A program made the position numbers and the translations under genes. Below are positions 59,458-64,000 of a stretch of 64,000 nucleotides of DNA, piece after piece. Origin of the DNA: JAXDMK01 sp963765955 (GTDB lineage Bacteria > Actinomycetota > Acidimicrobiia > Acidimicrobiales > AC-14); NCBI GenBank assembly GCA_963765955.1, contig CAVXYA010000002.1, positions 372,001-436,000 of the forward strand, in the 5' to 3' direction. Position 1 is the first letter of the stretch. Every line of letters starts with the position of its first letter. The notes under the pieces were generated by a model. The model saw only the letters and a program-made list of their open reading frames with translations. It was not told the DNA's origin and searched no databases.

Positions 59458-60597
59458 ATGACCCCGGGCCCGCTCGAAGGGTTCGTGGTCGGCATCACCG
59501 CCGATCGCCGGTGGGAGGAGCAGGCGGAGCTCCTCCGGCGGCGAGGCGCAACTGTCGTCCACGGGCCCTGCATGGACACCCTCTACCTGGCCGACGACGA
59601 CGAGCTGCGCCGCGCCACCCTCGACGTGATCGACCAGCCACCCGACGTGGTTGTGGCCACCACGGGCATCGGGGTGCGGGCGTGGCTGGAGACCGCCGAG
59701 GCGTGGGGCATGGGTCCCGCCCTCATGGCCGCCCTGGGCCAGGCCCGGATCCTGGCCCGGGGGCCGAAGGCGGCGGGCGTCGTCCTCGCCAGCGGACTGC
59801 AGGTGTGGGCCCGGTCGGAGACCGAGCAGATGGACGACGTGCTGGCCAAGCTCCTTGCCGAAGGCGTCGACGGGCGGCGCGTCGCCCTGCAGGAGTACGG
59901 CATGGAGAGCCCAGACTTCATCGCTTCCCTCGTGGCCGCGGGGGCAACGGTGGTACGGGTCCCGGTCTACCGCTGGCGTTACCCAGCCGACATCAGGCCG
60001 GCGCTGGCCATGGTCGACGGCGCCCTCAACGGGCGGATCGACGCCATCACCTTCACCAGCGCCCCCGCGGTGCGCAACCTGTTCATGATCGCCGCCGAGC
60101 AGCAGGCGGACGCCGACCTCCGGCGGGCGTTCAACTCCGGACTCACCGCCGCGTGCGTCGGTCCGGTCTGCGCCCAGGCGGCGAGGGACGAGGGCATCGA
60201 CCTCCCGGTCGAACCCACGGTCGGCCGCCTCGGACTGCTGGTGCGGGCCCTCAGCGACGAGCTCGTCAGCCGCCGGCGCACGTTCACCGTCGGGGGGCTC
60301 GACTTGGTGGTGCAGGGCTCCGCCCTTCACGCCGACGGCGACTCCGCGTCGCTGTCGGGCCGGGAGCGGGCCGTGTTCGAGGCGCTGGCCGCCCGTCCCG
60401 GCGTGGTGATCGACCGGGCGACGCTCCTGGAGCGGATCTGGGGCTCACCCGATGTCGACCCCCATCTGCTGGAGGTCGTCGTGGGTCGGCTGCGGCGGCG
60501 CCTGGGCCGGTGCTCGCCGGCCATCGAGGTCACCCGCTCCCGTGGCTACCGGCTGGTCGTCGACCCCGAACCAGCCGTCCCGGTCGGGTCGAGGTAG
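59458..60597 (+). CDS. nnaR: NnaR-type regulator: uroporphyrinogen-III synthase-like domain plus winged helix
   Basis: 379 residues. Residues 1-260 have the HemD fold (FVVGITADRRWEEQAELLRR, VVATTGIGVRAWLETA, FTSAPAVRNLFMIAAEQQ, ACVGPVCAQAARDEGI). Residues 285-370 are an OmpR-type winged helix (LSGRERAVFEALAARPGVVI, HLLEVVVGRLRRRLG, RSRGYRLVVD). Streptomyces NnaR has this design and activates nitrate/nitrite genes with GlnR. The link to nirB, nirD and narK here supports the same role. Confidence 0.85.
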   Translation: MTPGPLEGFVVGITADRRWEEQAELLRRRGATVVHGPCMDTLYLADDDELRRATLDVIDQPPDVVVATTGIGVRAWLETAEAWGMGPALMAALGQARILARGPKAAGVVLASGLQVWARSETEQMDDVLAKLLAEGVDGRRVALQEYGMESPDFIASLVAAGATVVRVPVYRWRYPADIRPALAMVDGALNGRIDAITFTSAPAVRNLFMIAAEQQADADLRRAFNSGLTAACVGPVCAQAARDEGIDLPVEPTVGRLGLLVRALSDELVSRRRTFTVGGLDLVVQGSALHADGDSASLSGRERAVFEALAARPGVVIDRATLLERIWGSPDVDPHLLEVVVGRLRRRLGRCSPAIEVTRSRGYRLVVDPEPAVPVGSR

Positions 60598-61095
60598 ACC
60601 GTCCGGTCGACGACGGCCAGGCCGGACATCGGCCCCGTCCCACCGGGTGGCGGCCACCACCACCCGCACCGGCCCCACCCGGGCGAAGGCGGCCCACCGC
60701 TCGTCGACCTCCTGGAACCAGACGACCTGCTGGCGTCCGTCGACCGCGAGCGACAACGGTCGCCACCGGCCCTGATGCCGGTCGGCGACGAGCGCCGGGT
60801 CCTCGTCGAGGTGCGACCCGTCGAGGTGGAGGGCGGCCCGGAACGGGGCCCACCAGGGCTCCCCCTCGAGGCCGAGGAGGGTCTCCACCACCAGGGTCGG
60901 CCCACGCTCGACGTCCGGGGCGCCGTGGCCCAGGGACACACGGATGACCTCGCCGGCCGAGACACCGCAGCCCACGGGCGACCGCGGGCCGGTCCAGTCG
61001 GGGCTCAGCCCGTAGAGGGGGAAGGGCGCCCGGCGGACCACCTCCTCCAGCGGGGGGACGGGTGCCGACCAAAAGGGCCCTCGCCCCTCCACCAC
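60546..61095 (-). pseudogene. Hypothetical protein, probable frameshift near the 3' end
   Basis: MVEGRGPFWSAPVPPLEEVV, PFPLYGLSPDWTGPRSPVGC and GRWRPLSLAVDGRQQVVWFQ read well from 61095. Near 60640 the frame changes to GLAVVDRTVYLDPTGTAGSG, ending at TGA 60546 inside the 3' end of nnaR. Without the shift the frame would run 150 nt into nnaR. Family not recognised. Confidence 0.5.
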
Positions 61096-61109
61096 GAGCG
61101 GCCCGCCCT

Positions 61110-62093
61110 CTAGAGGTTGTGCTTGGCGGCCTCGATGGCCAGGTCGGACTCGACCATCATCGTCACCAGCTCGTGGAAGCCGACCTTGGGCTTCCAGCCC
61201 AGCTGGTCACGGGCCTTGGAGGCGTCGCCGGTGAGGATGTCGACCTCGGCCGGTCGCATGAAGCGGGCGTCGGTGTCGACCAGGCCGCTCCAGTCGTCGA
61301 CGCCGATGGCGCCGAAGGCGGTGTCGAGCAGGTCGCCGATGGTGTGGGTCTCGCCGGTGGCGATGACGTAGTCGTCGGCCTCGTCCTGCTGGAGCATCAG
61401 CCACATGGCCTCGCAGAAGTCGCCCGCGAAGCCCCAGTCGCGGGCCGCATCGAGGTTGCCCAGGGAGATCTTCTCCTGCAGGCCGAGCTTGATGCGGGCC
61501 ACGCCGTTGGAGACCTTGCGGGTGACGAACTCCAGGCCCCGACGGGGGCTCTCGTGGTTGAAGCAGATGCCCGAGCAGGCGTAGAGGCCGTGGGCCTCCC
61601 GGTAGTTCACGGTGATGAAGTGGCCGAAGACCTTGGCCACGCCGTAGGGCGAGCGGGGGTGGAAGGGGGTGGCCTCGGTCTGGGGCGTCTCCCGCACCTT
61701 GCCGAACATCTCCGACGACGACGCCTGGTAGAAGCGGATGGGGTTGTCGGCCCCGCCCACGACCCGGATGGCCTCCAGCATGCGCAGCACACCCAGGCCG
61801 GTGATGTCGGCGGTGAGCTCGGGCTGGCGGAACGACAGGGCCACGAAGCTGATGGCGCCCAGGTTGTAGACCTCGTCGGGCTGGACGTACTCCACTGCCG
61901 CGATGAGCGAGGACAGGTCCTGCAGGTCGCCCTCCACCAGCTCCAGCTCGGGCGTCTCCTCCTGCACCATCTGGGCCTTGGGGTTGTTCTGGCCCCGGAC
62001 CATGCCGAAGACGTCGTAGCCCTTGGAGATCAGAAGCTGGGCCATGTACCGGCCGTCCTGGCCGGTGATTCCTGTGACGAGGGCGCGGGGCAC
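61110..62093 (-). CDS. gmd: GDP-mannose 4,6-dehydratase
   Basis: 327 residues from GTG 62093. TGITGQDGRYMAQ (NADP-binding GxxGxxG), ASSSEMFGKV (catalytic Ser/Glu) and SPYGVAKVFGHF (YxxxK). RDWGFAGDFCEAMWLMLQQD is the Gmd signature. It converts GDP-mannose to GDP-4-keto-6-deoxymannose for fucose or rhamnose-type surface sugars. The start of the VanW gene is divergent, 57 nt away. Confidence 0.92.
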   Translation of the reverse strand: MPRALVTGITGQDGRYMAQLLISKGYDVFGMVRGQNNPKAQMVQEETPELELVEGDLQDLSSLIAAVEYVQPDEVYNLGAISFVALSFRQPELTADITGLGVLRMLEAIRVVGGADNPIRFYQASSSEMFGKVRETPQTEATPFHPRSPYGVAKVFGHFITVNYREAHGLYACSGICFNHESPRRGLEFVTRKVSNGVARIKLGLQEKISLGNLDAARDWGFAGDFCEAMWLMLQQDEADDYVIATGETHTIGDLLDTAFGAIGVDDWSGLVDTDARFMRPAEVDILTGDASKARDQLGWKPKVGFHELVTMMVESDLAIEAAKHNL

Positions 62094-62149
62094 GTTGTGC
62101 AAGGTAGTTCGGTCGGCGATGGGGGGCCGATCTCCTACCCTGGTCGCCG

Positions 62150-64000
62150 ATGGACGAGGCGACCGAGGCCGGGGACGATCCGCCGCACGCGGGGCAGTTC
62201 TCGCCGCGTGACCTGCCGCCCGCCCCGCCCGTCCCCGGACCTCGACCTCGACCTCGACCGGAGCGGCCGGCCGCCAACCCCGACGGCACCCCGGCCCCGC
62301 CCGGCACCGGCCTCCCGCCCCCCGCGCCACGGCCGCCGGCGACCAGGAGGACAACTGGCGGGCCGCCGCCGGCCGGGGGAGCTCCGGCGGACGGGGCGGG
62401 AGCGCGGCGTGCGCCGGCGGTCAGGCCGCCCGACGGGCCGCCGTCTCGGAGGCCGCCGGCCGACCGGACGACGGCGGACAGGACGGCGGCGGGCAGGGGT
62501 CGCGGCGGACAGGACGAGGGCGGGCAGGAACCCTAAGGCGGGCGGGACTCGGGCGGATGGGACTCGGGCGGATGGGACTCGGGCGGATGGGACTCGGGCG
62601 GATGGGACTCGGGCGGATGGGACTCGGGCGGACGGGCCGTTGGCGGGCAGGGCTCGGGCGGACAGGACGAGGGCGGGCAGGAACCCTAAGGCGGACGGGA
62701 CTCGGGCGGATGGGACTCGGGCGGATGGGACTCGGGCGGATGGGACTCGGGCGGACGGGACTCGGGCGGACGGGACTCGGGCGGATGGGACGGGGGCGGA
62801 CGAGACGGGGGTGGACGGTAGGGGGCGGGCGGGCCGGGGGTCAGCGCCGGGCGCCACTGGCGGACGCGGGGGGCGCCGTCCCCCCCGGGGACCTTCCGGC
62901 GGGCCCGGGAGGCCGAGGCGCGACGGTCTCGGACGTCGGCTCCTCGTCGGGCTCGGCCTGGTGGGCGTGCTGGTGGCGATGATCGTTGTCGTGTGGGCGA
63001 TCGACGGACAGGCGCACAAGGGCGTGGTGGCCCGCAATGTGGTCCTCGCCGACCGGAGCATCGGGGGGATGGACCGCGGCCAGGTCGACGCCGCGGTGGC
63101 GGCCCTGGCCGACCGCTACTCGTCGGCGGAGGTGGAGGTGGAGGCGCCCGACGGAGGGTTCAAGGCCGGCGCGCCCGAGCTGGGCGTATCCGTCCGCCGC
63201 GACGCCACCGTCGCCGCCGCCCTCGAGGTCGACCACGAGGGCTTCGTCGTCAACCGCATCTGGAACTGGGCCATCGGTTTCATCTCCTCCCGGAAGACGC
63301 CGGTGCTGCTCGACGTCGACGAGAACGCGGTCCGGCGGCTGGTGTCCGAGCGCGACCCGCTGCGGCAGCCGCCGAAGGAACCGGACATCGAGCTCAAGGA
63401 CGGGCGCATCGTGGCCGTCGAGGGCACATCGGGCCGGGGCATCGACCCGCTCGACGTCGTCCGTGACCTGCGGACGGAGGCCGGCCAGCGCTTCCCACTG
63501 GTGGTCGACGTCCCCCGCAAGGAGGTGCCCCCCCGCTACGGGATCGCCGACGCCGAACGGGTGGCCGCCGAGGCCGAGGCGCTGGCGGTCAACGAGCTGC
63601 CGGTGGTGATCGGCGGGTCGAGCGCCACCGTGCCCGCGGCCACCGTCCGCACCTGGCTGCGGGCCATCCCCGACGACACCGGGATGCGGCTGGGCATCGA
63701 TACCGAGGGGGCGGCCGAGGCCCTCGCCACCATCTTCCCGGAGGCGGGCAGGCCCGCGGTCGACGCCGGCGTCGAGATCGTCGGGGGCAGCCCGGTGGTC
63801 ACCGCCGCCCAGGTCGGCAGCGCCTGCTGTGCCCCGGAGGCGGCCGCCGCCATCGAGGCCGCCCTGCGCAACCGGCTCCCGAGCGACCCGCCCGTCAACC
63901 TCCCGCTCAGGACCGTGCTCCCCGACCGGGACGAGGAGGCGGTGCGCAAGCTCGGCATCGTCGAGGAGATCGGCAGCTTCACCACCAACCATCCGGCCGG
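62150..64000 (+). CDS. VanW family protein with repetitive proline/arginine N-terminus (partial, one frameshift)
   Basis: ATG 62150 opens an acidic then proline-rich region (MDEATEAGDDPPHAGQFSPR). A one-base shift near 62490 moves into the frame carrying two arrays of ADGTR pentapeptides, a membrane helix (LLVGLGLVGVLVAMIVVVWA, about 62935-63000) and the extracytoplasmic part (VARNVVLADRSIGGMDRGQV, a YoaR-like domain). It ends at the window edge in VEEIGSFTTNHPAG, the start of the VanW domain. Such proteins are cell-wall associated and some bind peptidoglycan; function unsettled. Confidence 0.7.
62544..62792. repeat. 15-bp repeats in two arrays inside the VanW gene
   Basis: Units of GGACTCGGGCGGATG occur about six times in 62544-62636 and about six times in 62692-62792. 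They are separated by a segment that itself duplicates 62505-62541 (second copy 62658-62694, 153 nt apart). All periods are multiples of three, so the ADGTR protein repeat is preserved in one frame. Confidence 0.9.

Noticed and set aside
62544..62792. CRISPR-like direct repeats
   Set aside because: Units are only 15 bp with no unique spacers, and they encode a pentapeptide repeat in frame with a VanW protein.

Overview
The window is high-GC (roughly 70%) DNA from an actinobacterium. The evidence is a WhiB regulator, SepH (DUF3071), a GAF protein of the GAF-ANTAR type, an F420-type LLM oxidoreductase, a PimB'-like mannosyltransferase, an NnaR-type HemD/winged-helix regulator and actinobacterial LexA boxes (TCGAAC-N4-GTTCGA type). 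No gene fixes the genus. A deep-branching, non-mycolate actinobacterium such as an Acidimicrobiia member is a reasonable inference, not a demonstrated one. No tRNA, rRNA, CRISPR array or intact insertion sequence was seen.

Layout. 1-17.7 kb: a partial GAF gene, an AlaC-like aminotransferase, an LLM oxidoreductase, a ROK kinase next to an eRF1-like baeRF/Vms1 protein, a PimB'-like transferase, sepH with a very long disordered tail, a secreted M23 peptidase with FG-GAP repeats, a NYN protein, a DEDD exonuclease/GIY-YIG fusion behind an SOS box, trpD and small enzymes. 17.7-23.5 kb: whiB, a Ca/cation antiporter, a glycerol catabolism operon (glpD, small membrane protein, glpK-like) and the RNase P RNA gene rnpB. 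23.5-30.5 kb: an accessory block packed with about nine toxin-antitoxin modules or remnants and an HsdR fragment. A 22-nt piece of the rnpB 3' end is repeated inside this block. 30.5-46.5 kb: envelope and signalling genes (class A PBP, intradiol dioxygenase-like lipoprotein, DUF421, AlkZ-like wHTH, PhoX, HtrA, OmpR-type two-component pair, DHA2 MFS exporter). 46.4-60.6 kb: nitrate assimilation (narK, molybdenum nitrate reductase, an FeS/DmsC-like fused subunit, nirD, nirB and an NnaR-type regulator), interrupted by a SIMPL protein, a DUF222-HNH gene and another PIN toxin-antitoxin pair. 60.5-64 kb: GDP-mannose dehydratase and a VanW protein with pentapeptide repeats that runs off the end.

How the genes work together. 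narK imports nitrate, the 709-residue Mo enzyme reduces it to nitrite, and NirBD reduces nitrite to ammonium. Between the two reductases lies a four-cluster ferredoxin fused to a membrane anchor, which suggests that quinol supplies electrons to a cytoplasmic nitrate reductase. glpD and glpK form one translationally coupled unit. The toxin-antitoxin pairs nearly all use 4-nt stop/start overlaps.

Caution. About fifteen otherwise conserved genes, including trpD, glpD and glpK, carry single-base frameshifts, mostly in GC-rich runs. This looks more like an indel-prone assembly than real gene decay. Such genes are listed as pseudogene, with the intended product named.
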